From: Tolypeutes matacus
Lineage: Eukaryota; Chordata; Mammalia; Cingulata; Chlamyphoridae
DNA: 64,000 nucleotides
Reading direction: 5' to 3'
Assembly: GCA_026826555.1 (NCBI GenBank)
Contig: JAKSZT010054573.1
Location: 1,297,109-1,361,108 of the forward strand
Positions 24,491 through 36,942 of the stretch are shown piece by piece. Numbering within the stretch: position 1 is the first letter of the stretch; every line of letters starts with the position of its first letter. The notes beneath the pieces were generated by a model, which saw only the letters and a list, made by a program, of their open reading frames with translations, did not search any database and was not told where the DNA came from. A program made the position numbers and the translations under genes.

Positions 24491-26877
24491 TTTGAGCCCT
24501 GAAGTGTAGTACTCTACGCCGACCCTCATTTAAAGCCAAGCAAGACTGTCGGGGGCGCTAAAGAAGGTAAAGCATTTTCAGGGTTACGTAAGTTCAAGTC
24601 TGTGAGCATTTTCTTTCTTCTTTAAAAGTTAAGCAAGCAAATGTGTGTTTCTATATAACCATGTCTTCATCTCTACGGCTACACCTGCCGCCGTGACTAC
24701 GTGTGTGTACATTTATGTCTACATCCATACCTGTATCGTTTCCAGTTAAAGAGCATCCCATGTAAACATAAAATGAGAAAGTGTAAAACCCTGTTACTTT
24801 AGAGAAAAATTCAAAATAGTTTGTGAATGCTGTGTTTTCTTAAGAAACGAATTTCCAAAGCAAGTAAATACACCTTTCAATTAAAGAAAGTCAAAGCTTA
24901 GCTAGATCGGTTGGAATAGCAAAGTGAAAATCTCCTCTGCCTTTTGCCCTGTAAATATCAAAACAGAAGGTACCAGGCCACCAGTTCCGTTCTTATCACG
25001 TGCATGCTTCTCCACCATAGCCAATAGCAATTAAATATTCATTGCAATTTATAATCAATCAATTGTATTGGATTCTTAGGATATATTGGGACTCATTGCC
25101 AAATTGCCTGAGGCAAATTTAAAACAAAACACTTTTCCTCTTTTAAGACTGGTTAAACCCAGGCTATCACACTACATATTGAAGGCTTGATAGTTTTAGG
25201 AAAAGTTTTTTCCTAGAGTCAGAATTTTGATACTCATTTTGCCATTTTTAACTACGGAGAGGACGTCAGCTTTGTTAATATCGCCATCCCCTTTCTCTTT
25301 GGCTCAGTTTCAACTTTAGAATACCATTGCCACTCTGTGTAGTCCAGACCCCTTATTTTTTGCTAAGAGATGACATTAAAATGCGCCACATGCCATAGAA
25401 CTGAGTGCTTTTGCTGCCCATCATTTGGTGTAGATCAGAGACAAAATCCAGAACTCCTGGTAGTGAGAGCCCCTGGCTGAGTCAGAACACGTGCATGGTG
25501 AGTCGGGAATATTAGAAGGTCAATGAGAAATTGACGAACTGAATTTTATATTCAGTGGGATGTGGCACCCATGGAATTTCTGATTTTGGAAGGGTATCGT
25601 TTGGGATGGCAATTGGATGGGAAATGATACTTTGTGGTCCACTTTTGATTCTTAAGAAGTTCCTCTATTTGATGTTTGGGCTTTACTTGCATTTCAAGGG
25701 GTGAACTTGTATGCAATTCACAGAGTTGCAGTGAGATGTACAAGTGCCATGGAATTCGATTTTTATAAATTTTAAATGGAATTTCTACTTCAGAACAAAT
25801 AGTTCTGATGTAGCAATTCACACTAATAATGTAAGAAGCTATAAGTAAACCTAGTAGGGAAAATTAGCATACGTATTTTCTCCCCAATTTATATGATCTA
25901 CATGTTTGTGGTTAACCATAGGTCTCTCAAAAAAATTCTGTGCATTCCAAGAACTAATACCTTGAGATGTATTTTATAAGGAATACTATTCCATGTCCTG
26001 AAGACTGAAAATGTAATCCTTTAATTTCTTCCTTGTGTACTTTTCATAGCTTTGATTTTTTTTTCCTGCTGAAGGCTTTGCATTCTGGCAAAATAAAATA
26101 AGGATAATTTGGCTTCTCTGTTAAGCCATCCTGATGATCCTTAATCCTTGCTGCTTCAGAAATAACATTTAATTGAACATGACAACTTTAGGACAAAGTT
26201 CTATTTTAGGCATAAACAAAGAGATTAATTCTTGATGTCCCTATTCAGTTCTTGATCATGTTTCTAAGTGGCCGGTATTCAACCTCAGACAAAAAAAAAG
26301 AAAAAAATAATTTGTCATGGGAAACCACCCTCTACCTCCACCCCACTCCCGCCCAAAAAATGTCTGCCAGTAGCGAAGCCAGCAGCAGACAAACAGCTTC
26401 ACCCGAGGGGTTTGGGAGAGAAGCTGTCACTTCCTCAGTCAAGCAATCTCCCTTCCTCCAAGAACCGGAAGAAGATGCTCAGCAGGAGGCTGAGGTCAGT
26501 GGCAGGGAAACCATTGCAACTAGCCGAACCAGCTGGCCACCTACCCCTGAGTCCTTTCATGATGGGAGAGAGCAAAAGGCAAAGAAACAGCGCTCACTCT
26601 GTTCCCCCAAGCAGAAGCACCACCCTCCATGCGTACTCAGGGTGCCAGGGAGTTGTTCTTATAAAGCCTTTTCTGTACTTGAACCAACATTCAGAAGTAT
26701 AAGTGTAATGGGGGTAACAAACATCAGTGAGACCTCGTAGAGATAACTGACTGGAGCCAGGGACACATTCTGGGTGGGTCTTAGGAGAAGGGGGGTGTTT
26801 GTGGGGACCCTTCAACAGGATCGTTCCCAAAATGGTGTTTCTAAAAAGTCATGAGGAGGGATTCTGTTTAAAAGTTC
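24491..26877. other. Unassigned sequence
   Basis: Two overlapping plus-strand ORFs lie at 26252-26740 (162 codons) and 26268-26702 (144 codons). They read the same bases in different frames, so the low stop density reflects composition rather than coding. No repeat is recognised. Confidence 0.4.
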
Positions 26878-27522
26878 TGTGGCAGTTTGAGATTATTTAT
26901 GAATTCCAAAAAGAGATATGATTATATTTGTAAACTGGTCTGTTCCTCTGGACGTGACACCCTTTGATTGATTTAAATTCAAAGGCTTTCTGTTTACTTG
27001 ATTAAATTAAAATTAGGGCTTTGATTCGACCATGTCATTAGGGTGACTCAGTTAGAGTCCCCACCCCCTTTGTGGGCTCTATAAATGGACACTCAATCAG
27101 GGAGACACGGAAGTAGATACACAGAGGAAGACAGACCGCTCCATAGACAGGGCAGAGGCCCCGGAAAGAGAGATGAGCCATTTCCCTGATAGTTTACAGC
27201 TGACCTTGTGAAGATACCAGAGCATCTGAGCCCGGAAAGAAATGAGCCCTGGGAAGAGAGACGAGCCCTATGCCAACCTACATTTGAGATAGGCAGAAGC
27301 TGGACCCAGAGAGCCTTCAGAGGGAAGAGGAAGGCTGAATCCTCACAGACATTGCCCACCATCTTGCTTCAACACGTGGCAACAGAGTTTGGTAAGGAAG
27401 TAACCTTAAGTTGGACTCTTTAGGGCCCTGTAACTGTAAGTTTTTACCGCAGATAAATACCCTTTATAAAAGCCAACGATTTCTGGTACTTTGCATCAGC
27501 ACCCCTTTGGCTGACTAATAAA
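26878..27522 (+). mobile_element. Solo LTR, xenarthran ERVL/MaLR-like family, copy 2
   Basis: It starts TGTGGCAGTTTGAG and ends CTGACTAATAAA, close to the CTAATACA end of copy 1 at 1724-2290. Perfect AGTTC duplications flank it at 26873-26877 and 27523-27527. AATAAA at about 27452 precedes 'taccctttataaaagcca', as in copy 1. It is about 78 bp longer than copy 1. Confidence 0.85.
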
Positions 27523-27754
27523 AGTTCCCATTCTTATGCAAAGTAAATTGTTATAGGAAACAAAGATTAAACAATTATAAGAATTTCAACAATATAATCC
27601 AAGTGTATACTTCCTGGAGTCTTCTAAATTCTCTAATCTGAATCATGCATTGTAGTTCCTAAAAAAAATACTGGTCAGCTGATGTGAGTGGAGGGAACCC
27701 TCAGCAGGAAAAAGAGCATTTGGCTAAATCCATTTACATTCAACTAATGAATAT

Positions 27755-28358
27755 AGTGTGCTGGTTATCTATTGTGTAATCAACAACCCCCCAAACAATG
27801 ACTTAAAATAATAGCAAGTATTTATTTTTCTCCTGAACATGGGCTGACCAAGCCTATCAGTTTGTCTGGGCTCCAGTAGGCACTACTTGCTCAGGTTCTA
27901 TGCAATTGCAGTAAGATAGTGGCTGGGCCTAGAGTCCTTCTGAAAGTTTCTTCATTCACCTAGATGGTACCTGGACAAGGATGATTCCAATAGTTGGGCC
28001 TGGAACAGCTGGGACACCTCTGCTTCCTCCCTCCCTCCCTCTCCCCCCTCTCTCCCTCCCTCCCTCTCTCTCCCTCCCTCCCTTTCCCTCCTCTCTCCCC
28101 CCCCCTCCAGTCTCTCCTCATGGTTTTTCTATGCAGCAGGCCTAGGGTGCCCAGAATTCTTACACAGTGACTCAGATTTCCAAGAGTGAAATTCACCAGG
28201 GAAACAAGCAGAAGCTGTATGGGCTTTTCTAACCTGGCCTCAGAAGTGAAGCAGCCAAAATTCTGCATTCTTTTCCTTGATGAGGTCCACTTGGGTTCAA
28301 GAAGAGAGAGCTAGACTCTACCTCTTAATGGGAGGATCATCAAGAATTTGTAGATATA
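27755..28358 (-). mobile_element. Ancient LTR-like repeat, antisense, left part
   Basis: The top strand reads 'ggttatctattgtgtaatc', 'aacccccaaacaatgactt' and later 'ctacctcttaatgggagg', the reverse-strand order I recall for an old mammal-wide LTR. A related copy starts at about 31060. A pyrimidine-rich tract (28020-28109, CCCT and CT units) lies inside. The unit is cut at 28358 by a younger LINE copy and resumes at 29830. Confidence 0.5.
28020..28109. repeat. Polypyrimidine (CCCT)n/(CT)n tract
   Basis: About 90 bases are almost purely C and T on the top strand. Confidence 0.9.
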
Positions 28359-29829
28359 ACACACAATAACTGAAAGAATATTGAATTCCCATCCTGGGGA
28401 GTTTTGCTACATTCTCTAATTGGGCAGCAAGAGTCCCCCCAAGTGCAAGGGTAGTGCCTAGTGAAGGAAGACAGACCATTACGCCAGGCCCTTGATATAC
28501 ATGATTGTACTTATGAACTTTTTCTTGTAAAATTGAAACTTAGCCTAGTATTATATAATACCCAAGAGTTGCCTCCTGAAGGCCTCCTTATTGCTCAAAT
28601 GTGGCCTCTCTCTAAGCCGAACTCAGCATATAAATGCACTACCTTCCCCCCAACATGGGACATGACTCCTGGGGATGAGCCTCCCTGGCACCGAGGGATT
28701 ATTACCAAGTGCCAACTAGCAATGCATCTGGAAAACGACCTTCACCAAAATGGGAAAATGGTAAATACAAATGAGTTTTTATGGCTAGGAGATTTCATAA
28801 TGAGTCAGGAGGTCATTTCAGAGGTTATGCTTACGCAAGTCTCAGCAGGGTCTCATTGACTGCCACAGTAAACAGTGTCTCAGATAGCAGGGCTCCTGTG
28901 GGCTATAGAGACATCCAGAAACTATAAGCAGGGCAGGCAGCTCAGGAATTTGGTACCCTATCAGTGGGCCTTACTTTGGAATTTATGCTCCCCAGTGTAA
29001 CAGAGTTAGACTCATTTATATGTTCTCCACACATGGCTCTTCTGCCCCTTTTATTTGAACCTATAATTAGCACTATACTTGAAAAATATATGTCCCAGAG
29101 ACTTAAATCTTTGGTCTGTCCATGTGCCAGTTGAGCCCTAAATGTCAGCAGAGTTGCAACACCTACTCTTCAGTTCATTGGACTTACCTAGGACAACTAA
29201 CAAGGAGATGATGATGATGGACAACACCCATCCCAAGGAACAGAGAGTGTTTGCAACTGCAAGCAAGATAGTTCCATCCATCTGCCCCATGGAATCTAAG
29301 CCCCCTCTCAGTAAGAAGCAGAGTGGGCATCACCATCCCCAAATCTTCAAGATTGAGGAATGAACAATGGACTAAAGTAGACTTACTATTATTCTACTAT
29401 AGACTTATTATTATTCTAGCAATGGAAGAGCTCTTATCACTGACATAAAGGCAGTGGCCACCAGAAGTTCTGAGGGATGGGAGAGGGAAGAATAGGTGTA
29501 ATATGGGGGCATTTTCAGGACACTGGATTTGTCCTGCATAACATTACACTGATGGATACAGGCTGTTGTATATTTTGTCATAACCTACAAAATTGTGCCT
29601 GACAGAGTGTAAACTATAATGTAAACTGTAGGCCATGGTTAGTAGCAATGCTTCAATATGTGTTCATCAATTATAACAAATGTACCACACTAATGAAAGA
29701 TGTTAATGTGGGAAAGTGTGGGGGGTGGCACAGGGAGGGAGTGAGGCATATGGGAATCCCTTATATATTTTTATGTAACATTTATGTAATCTAAAGCTTC
29801 TTCAAAAATAAAAAAAATAATTTGAAAAA
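28359..29829 (+). mobile_element. LINE-type 3' end with target-site duplication
   Basis: It is homologous to 16187-17619 along its length. It is flanked by AATTTGTAGATATA (28345-28358) and AATTTGTGGATATA (29830-29843), a 14-bp duplication with one mismatch. It ends in an A-rich tail (29803-29829). This fixes the inserted unit at about 1.47 kb. It landed in the old LTR-like repeat, so it is the younger of the two. Confidence 0.8.
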
Positions 29830-31559
29830 AATTTGTGGATATACTTTAAAAACTCCACTGCCTAGTTTTTGTCCATAAATTATTTATATACCTTCCACAT
29901 GCTTTCTATACTCATCCCTTCTCAAAGATGCCGCCAGAGTCTCATCTATTGTGGTCTCAGGCTCAGGCTCAAGATCCAAGATCCTGGTAATTAAATCTGG
30001 ATTAGGTGCAGAGGAGGCTCCTCAACTTGTGGTTCCTGTCAACCTTAAGACCTTTGGATGGCAGAGACAACTTATCTGCCCCTTGGGCCCTGTGCACATA
30101 GCCAGTATGCAGTGGTAAAGAGTCACAGGAGAACCACTGCAGATAATCCAACTCCAGAAGAGGTAAATTGGAGGCACAAAGTGCCCATGGGTCCATAGCA
30201 ATTATGAAATCCAGCTGGACACGTTTCCAGGGTATTTTGGATTAAAGCTTCAGGTCTGGGACTCATTCACTGTGGCTCTTGGCTTTGTCCTTTGGGCCCT
30301 TGGCTTTGTCCTCTGGGCTCTTGGCTTTGTCCTCTGGGNNNNNNNNNNCTTGGCTTTGACCTGTGGGCTCTTGGTTCTTCCCTCAGAGTCATCTTTCTTT
30401 TCCCATCAAATGTAGCCAAGGTTAGCAAAGATCTGTCATGCCCTTAAAATTTTTAAAGAGGTAGGATAAAGTCTATGAGGAATCACCTTAAACCTTTCTG
30501 AGATCTTGACAAAGTGTCCACCTTTATCTTTAGACCAAGTTTTTCTGATAGTGCCCTGGATTTGATGTTTGCCCAGAAGATGTTTTTCTTTTTTTTTTTT
30601 TTTTTTGTTTGGGAAGATGTCTCTTGATTTGAAATTTTGTTGTCATTTGGAATATCTGGGAACACTTTTATTTTCTTTTCAGCACTTCATTGCTCTTTTT
30701 ATATTTAACAGTTCTTTCTGTGACTCATCTCCTCTCTCAATTTATTATAGACAGGTGGAAGAAGGCTGGTGGTCACTTTGCAACTCTGCATTGACTCCTC
30801 TTTAGCTCCATTATCCAGTTTGTTGGGGACACGCTCCATTGACGTTTTGCTGCAGCTGAGAGTAATTCTAAATTATGTCTCTTCATAAAAATGGACTCCT
30901 TTCTTCCAGTTGCCAATAACATTTCCCTTACTTTGCTTTGACCTCTCGCCAACAGCCTTCTCAAGGGCCATCGGCTTTCTTCTATCACTCTCTTCAAGGA
31001 CCTTCTAACTTTTCCCACCCCATGTCCTAAAGCCATGTTTTAGGTTTGGTTATGGCACTCATCCACCCCAAAACTAACTAACTCAAAACAACAACACACA
31101 TTTATTTTGCTCACTTAAAGACCATGGGCAAGGCTCAGCATGGGAGGTTTGTTTCTGATCTGTGTAGCATCACCTGGGGAGCTTTGAGTGAGGGCTGGGC
31201 ATTCCCTCCCATGATGTTCACTAATCTGGTTGGAAAGAAGGTTCTGGCTACCATGTGGGAGCTGCGACCCTCGGGTCCTCTCCCCGTGTGCCTTTCCACG
31301 GAGCCTGTGCTTCCTTGTAACATGGTGACCTGATTCCCAGTTTGAGTGTTCTGGGAAAGCCAAGCTGGAGCTGTATCTCCTTTTATGTCCTAGTCTTGGA
31401 GGTCACAGAGAGGCATTTCCACTGAACTTTGTTAGTCAAAGTAGACATGGAGGCCACCTTTTGATGGGGCAGGGGCAAGGTTTTAGAAGAGCATCTTGAA
31501 CTAGACATAGTTTGGGGGCATTTTTGATAAATATAATTTGCCACAGTAGCAATCAAAAT
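29830..31559 (-). mobile_element. Probable ERVL-MaLR proviral remnant: internal part and second LTR, antisense
   Basis: After the LINE insertion the host repeat resumes. Positions 29870-31050 run through sequence I recall as typical reverse-strand MaLR internal DNA ('agagtctcatctattgtgg', 'ttgatgtttgcccagaag'). At about 31060 a second LTR-like block starts ('ccaccccaaaactaac', 'aaaacaacaacacaca', 'ttattttgctcac') and runs to about 31559. LTR, internal, LTR order suggests an ancient provirus. No coding frame survives. Confidence 0.45.
30275..30372. repeat. 21-bp minisatellite containing an assembly gap
   Basis: About four imperfect copies of a 21-bp unit, GCTCTTGGCTTTGTCCTCTGG, run in tandem. 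Ten Ns occupy 30339-30348 in the middle of the array. The true copy number is therefore unknown. Confidence 0.9.
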
Positions 31560-34500
31560 GCAATTTAACATTAACAAGAAAGGACCAGAAGTCTTAGGTT
31601 ATTCCATTTTATGTATAGAAGGGAAGGATAATTTGAGAGTCCAGCTGGCTCAGATCTTGTTTGTTGATACTCAGATCACACTTGCCCTTGCATGTTCTCT
31701 CCCATACCGTGGGCATCAGAAGCCTGGAGATGACCTTAGACGTTTTTTGCCACCACCATTCTTTTTAGATCCTGCTGATGAGGGACACTTGTGGAAATGG
31801 AAAGGTAGAAAGGCAAAGACCTGTTACTCTCTGGCTGTCTCTGCAGGCAGCTCATGGTGTTGTCTGAAAGCAGATTGGATTGGCGGGAGGGTGTCCATGG
31901 CTTTCACGTGGCATTGCCAGAGTTACCTTTTGAGTGGAATAGTGCAGGTGGCTGACACCATGACGGTGGCTGCCCCGTGACCCCTGCACTTGCGCAAAGC
32001 CGCCTGCCTGACTCTGGTTCCCCAAAGCTAGCGCTGTGCATGCCTCTCGTCCCTGCGTGAAACCTGTGCTCCCCTTAAAACCTGGAGTGGCTTTGTTTTC
32101 CCTGGCAGTGCCTGTTGGGCAGGTCTTGGTGCAGAAGCATGGTCTCTGGTCCATGTGGATGCAGCCGAGTGGCTGCGGCAAGCGTGTCCCGTCCACCGAG
32201 ACTCATGTTCACTGAGAGCTGGGGCTCAGCTGGGCTGGCAGCTGGAGGCCTCGTTGCCTCTCCGTGTGGTCTGAGCTTCCTCACAACGTGGGGGCAGGAT
32301 TCTGAGATGAAGGTTCCTGAGAGCCCCGAGAGGCCTTCCGATAAACCTGGAAAATGGGAGTGCCTCTGTGTGTCAGTATGTGTGTGTGATGGGTGTGTAC
32401 ACACACACACACACACAAATACTGATGGTGATAAGCGGTTCCTTTTCAGGATAATTTAACAAGCAAAAGATTCAGCACAGATGCCAAAGAGGATTTATGG
32501 TGAGACAAATCTCTGCGCCTCTCTTGGAACAGAGTAAACCTTGCCTTAAAATAACGAGAGAAGACCGTGGCTGTGCCTCCTTGTTCCTTCCCTTTACTGC
32601 CTCTGTGCTGATTATTAGGTCTTACCTTTTTACCAAATACTAAATCTGAAAAGCGAGGAAGGATTTATATAGAGCTTGGACTACTCCCCTGTGGCTCAGT
32701 GTCCTACAGTGACAGTGCTTGGGATTTGTAAATTGAGTCAACAAATATAAGAATATGTAATTTTGTGTTTATCTTTCCCAAGAGATGGGCAATAGTCACC
32801 AACTCTTGAAAGCAGGGGCTGCAGAAAATGGGGGTGAATGTTGCTGTCTGCCACATCCAGTTGACATGAAGTTCTACGTGTGTCTGTTTCATCTTCGATG
32901 AATCGCTCACAAATGAGTTTTTATTAAATCAGACCCCGGGGCAATTGAATTTTCCCCTCCCGCAGAAAGCTGTGACAGCGGAAAGAGTGCTTCCTCCAGG
33001 GCAGCAGCCGGCCTCTGTTGAGATCAGCCAGCAGCGGGCAGACACCTGGGCCGTGACTGACAGTTGACATGTGTACGCTGAACAGACAGCCGTGAGGTCT
33101 TCCTTGCAGCCTGATGTCTGTGCTCATTGCCAACTGCAGCTGGAGACTTAGGCTACTCTAAAAGTCGTAAACGTAACAATAAACTTTAAAAAACGAACAA
33201 ACGCACAAACCTCTCCCTCCGCCCATGAGTATTTAATTTACTCTAGGTATTGTGTCTGGATTCAACTTGCAGACCATGACATCAGTGTCAGTATATCATC
33301 CTAATTTGCCAACAAAACACTGTCATGTGTTGTTGAAGAGGGAGTATGGTTGTGGTGGGAGTGGAGCTCATGGTACAGATTTGTCGTTGTTGTTTCAATT
33401 GTGAGCAATACGTAAGCTGTCGGGAAACACTGGTGATTGACTGCCCGTCAGATCGCTCGGTCCACAAATTCAATAGTTATCTATCTGCTTCTGTTAGAAA
33501 CAAAACAATTTCATCACCTACCGTTATTTCTTTTAGAACATGACCTCATATCTCTAGGAGTTTTTCTTCTATCAAGTACACACATATGTATTTTAAACTT
33601 GTCAGTAAATGGTAAATATGGATAACTGACTCTGTTCAAGTAGCCTAAGAGGGAGCAAACGCTGGATTCTCGGAGCCAGGGTTTGGAGATAGATTAAGTC
33701 ACAAGGCTCAACCTCAGTGTTGTCCTGTTTAAGCACCCCAGCAAGTTCCCATTTTCTGTCCCCCGCCTTCCAGCCTAAAGCTCCCAATCCTAATTCCTCC
33801 CTGCATGATCTGGCTTCACCTAAACCTAAACCCATCTAGAGTCGGTTGGATGCCCCTGGGATTGGCCGAGACTAGAAGGTCAGCAAACGGCAGGGTCAGC
33901 CTGCCTCGGGTGATGTGCGGCAGAAGCAGAGCTGTGGGCAGCCAGAGCATCAAGCCCCAGGACGTGCCCTCGCGAAGGTCCCGTCAGGCTGGTCCTGGGT
34001 GGCCACCAAAGCGAGGGAGGCAGGGGGCCCTGGCAGGATGCGGTGGGGAGAGCAGCGCTGGGCCATGCCACGTGCAGTCTCGCTCAGCAGCGTGCTCTCA
34101 GCGCTTTGTCACGGACACAGCACTTGCATCTCCAATCATCTGATCTCGTTCCCACAAAATCCCGGCAAAGTCAGCAGAGTGGGACCTACTTCCCGGAGAC
34201 CAGACACAAGGTGGGTTTTCTTCCCTTGGCAGCTAATCATCACCAGGCCTCCCCATCATCCCAACTGTCCCTTCCTCTTTTCTTACATTTTCATTGTGGG
34301 TTCTCCACTCTCCACCCTGCCCCCACTGGCCAAGAGGCGGTAGACGGTGCTGTTTTGATCACTGTCCCCCTCCATTGCCTGGCACATAAAAAGGCGCCTC
34401 ACACCTGATTGTTGGAAGAGTGCCCGTGCTGGGGCAGTCACATTTACAGGACCTGGCCAAGCTGGGTCTCCTACTTCACGTCTTGGGATCCACCGTGCAC

Positions 34501-35107
34501 CCCCAGAACAAGCAGACAGCAGGAAGGAGCTTGGAGAGAGGGGCGAGAGAGCTCGGGCCCTGGCACTGGGGTGTCTGGCGGCCAGTCCTGGGTGGGGCAC
34601 AGCCCAGACTGAACCCAGGGGCCCTGCCTTATTCACTCCGTTTTCCCTGTTTACTCATCTCTTCTGTTCTCAGCAGAAGCTGTGTCGACGCCACATCTCT
34701 CAGTCTCTGATGATAAACCTTAATAAATGCCTAGAGCCCTTCTAGGCACTTTGGATATGTTTACGTCCTCGATCCGTGGAGGCAGTGCTTCCTGAACTCC
34801 TGCTCCAGGGAATGGCTGTTAGAACGTTTCCTTTCTAACTTCCCTTTTCCTAGTGCAGAGGATGCCTCGCCGCTCCTCTAAGGCTAAGCCCTCCAGCAGG
34901 ATGTGCTCCGGACGCCTTCCTGTCTCACCCTTACGGACAGCCTCTTACCCTGTATCTTCACCCTTTCTGCAGTCCCTTCCCATGAGCATCCACACAAAGA
35001 ATTTTCCATAAAAACATCTTCCCTCATAGGACCCAAACATGGCATCACCTACGGATTTTAGATTTTGGCCTAGATCTTTTGAGAGGAAAGCCCATGCTTT
35101 TTCCAGC
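31560..35107. other. Mostly unique sequence with no supported gene
   Basis: No repeat family is recognised apart from a (TG)n/(CA)n tract at about 32366-32418. G+C-rich patches occur at 31980-32330 and 33880-34130. ORFs in them overlap on both strands, as expected from composition. Confidence 0.4.
32366..32418. repeat. (TG)n followed by (CA)n microsatellite
   Basis: A TG-rich stretch turns into a pure AC run at 32399-32417. The two halves are complementary and can fold back on each other. Confidence 0.85.
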
Positions 35108-35645
35108 TATTGTTGTGGTGGGCAGAATTCTGAGAGGGCCCCCTGGTTCTCATGCCCTCCCTTGGGTGTGGTGGGACTGTGAATTTGATGGGGTGCTCCA
35201 GTGATTAGGTTACCCCATCTAGCAGTGGTGAAGGGGTGGCGCCCCCATGACTACACTGTGTCCTCTTAATCCATCGTAGCAGACTGGGGTGAAAGTCTCT
35301 TGCTGGCTTTGAAGAAGTAAGCTGCCATGACGTGGCATGAACAGCAGGAGCCTCCAGGAACTGGGAGGCCCCTGGTCGTCAACAGCCAGCGAAAAAAGAA
35401 CCCCACAAGGATCTCAGTCCTATGAAAACAAGGAATGGGATTTTCCCAACAACTTCAGTGAGCTTGGAAAAGGATCCAGAGCTCCAGAAAGGAATGCAGC
35501 CCACCCAACGTTTTGATCTCAGTGTTTTGGGACACTGAGCAGAGAAACCAACGGGGCTGTGCCTACACTCCTGACTCCATGTCTCATAGTGAAAAGAGAT
35601 AATTGATGTTTGTGGCAATTTGTTACACAGCAATAGTTAACTGTG
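35108..35645 (+). mobile_element. MLT1-type LTR (ERVL-MaLR)
   Basis: The order is typical of this group: 'gtgggcagaattctgag', 'tttgaagaagtaagctgcca', 'cctggtcgtcaacagccagc', 'gagcttggaaaaggatcc', 'gagctccagaaaggaatgc' and 'tggcaatttgttacacagca'. The edges are approximate. Confidence 0.75.
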
Positions 35646-36214
35646 CTGTGTGCATTTGCAAAAATGCCCTAGGGGTACCTGCAGAAGACGGCAAGGAAGT
35701 CCTTTCTTTGCCCGAGATTCCCAACACCCATGACACTCTTGGAAGAGACTGCAAACAGTCCCTATTTTAAACCATCCTCCAATCTGGCCTGCCAGGAAAG
35801 CTCACTTTGCCAGCATCAGTGTCTTTCTCTATAAAAATTATAGTAGTAATGCTAGATCCAATTGCATTGCTGTGTACCTAAATAGTTCCCCATCCTTTGA
35901 ATCGATTTCACCAATGGCCAGTGATTTAAAAGAAAAGATCTGAGTGAAAACACAACTGCGTGAAGCAGCGTCTGGTTAGGTGGCTGTGAGCAGAAAGGAC
36001 TTCTGCTCAGGGGGTCTTCCTGGCAGGGATTTGTGGGATGCAGCTGGCACGACATCAGATGCAAGTGGGAGCAAAGCATGGTGGGCATTTCTTACTATGG
36101 TTAAGCAGAATAGTAGGCAGAGCTGAGCTCATGCAAGCCCCTTTCCTGGAAAGCTGGGGGATCAACTCCCAGATGGAGTGGGACCCTGCCAAGAAAGATT
36201 CAGAGCTCCACAAG

Positions 36215-36455
36215 GTTAAAAACCAGCCTACTTCTAGTTCAGGATTTTATACCTTGGGTACTACTGACATTTGGGACTGCATAATTCTTTGTTGGGAGGC
36301 TGGCCTGTGTGATGCAGGATGTTCAGCAGCATCCTTGGCCTTACCAACCAGATGCCAATAGCACGCCCTTCCCCAGGTTGTGACAAAAATATCTCTGGAC
36401 ATTGTCCATAAGTCCCCTGAAGGTCAGATCTCCCCTGGTTGAGAACCACTGCTTT
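36215..36455 (-). mobile_element. MER5A-like hAT-Charlie element, antisense
   Basis: The top strand ends 'cccctggttgagaaccactg', the reverse complement of the CAGTGGTTCTCAACC terminus of MER5A. Inside are 'gatgttcagcagcatcct' and 'tatctctggacattgtcc', in antisense order. Confidence 0.8.
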
Positions 36456-36942
36456 AAGCAAACAGATGCATTATATTCTTATTGCCCAGTTGCAATCACA
36501 TAATTTAACTTATATGGGATCATAGACTCTAATACGGGTGAATGTTTGAGATATTGTTGCTATGATTCCACAAGGCAATTATCTCCAATCATCCATCTCA
36601 GCATGCCTTTCAGATTGTTTACGTGATTTCTAAAGAAACAGAGCAAGAAAATAAACATTCAGATCATCTGGGGACTTTTTGCAAGGTTCCAGCTGTCCTT
36701 GGCAGAAATCCATGGTGGCCATCAGTTTTAGTTGCCAAGTTTCAAAATCATGTGCTAGGATTCTTGCAGGTGGGCGTGGGGATGGAGGACGAGTCTTGGC
36801 CCTGCGGAAGCACTAAGCCTGAGAGCTTCTGGAGCCGTTTCAGCAGTACTTCATGTGTACGTGACTTCTTTGGTCTTTTCCTCTGCCTTCAATACTTTTC
36901 ACTTAGGAAGTAAGCCAGTTGTCTTATCGTCTCCTGTCTGAG

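Noticed and set aside
26252..26740. 162-codon plus-strand ORF, the longest outside the mobile elements
   Set aside because: A second ORF of 144 codons covers the same bases in another frame, there is no recognisable domain, and low-complexity S/E/K-rich composition explains the lack of stops.
28020..28109. Possible CRISPR-like or satellite array
   Set aside because: It is a simple pyrimidine tract with no spacer-repeat periodicity.
31558..31980. 140-codon plus-strand ORF
   Set aside because: It starts at the edge of an LTR-like repeat, shows no family features and is overlapped by minus-strand ORFs.
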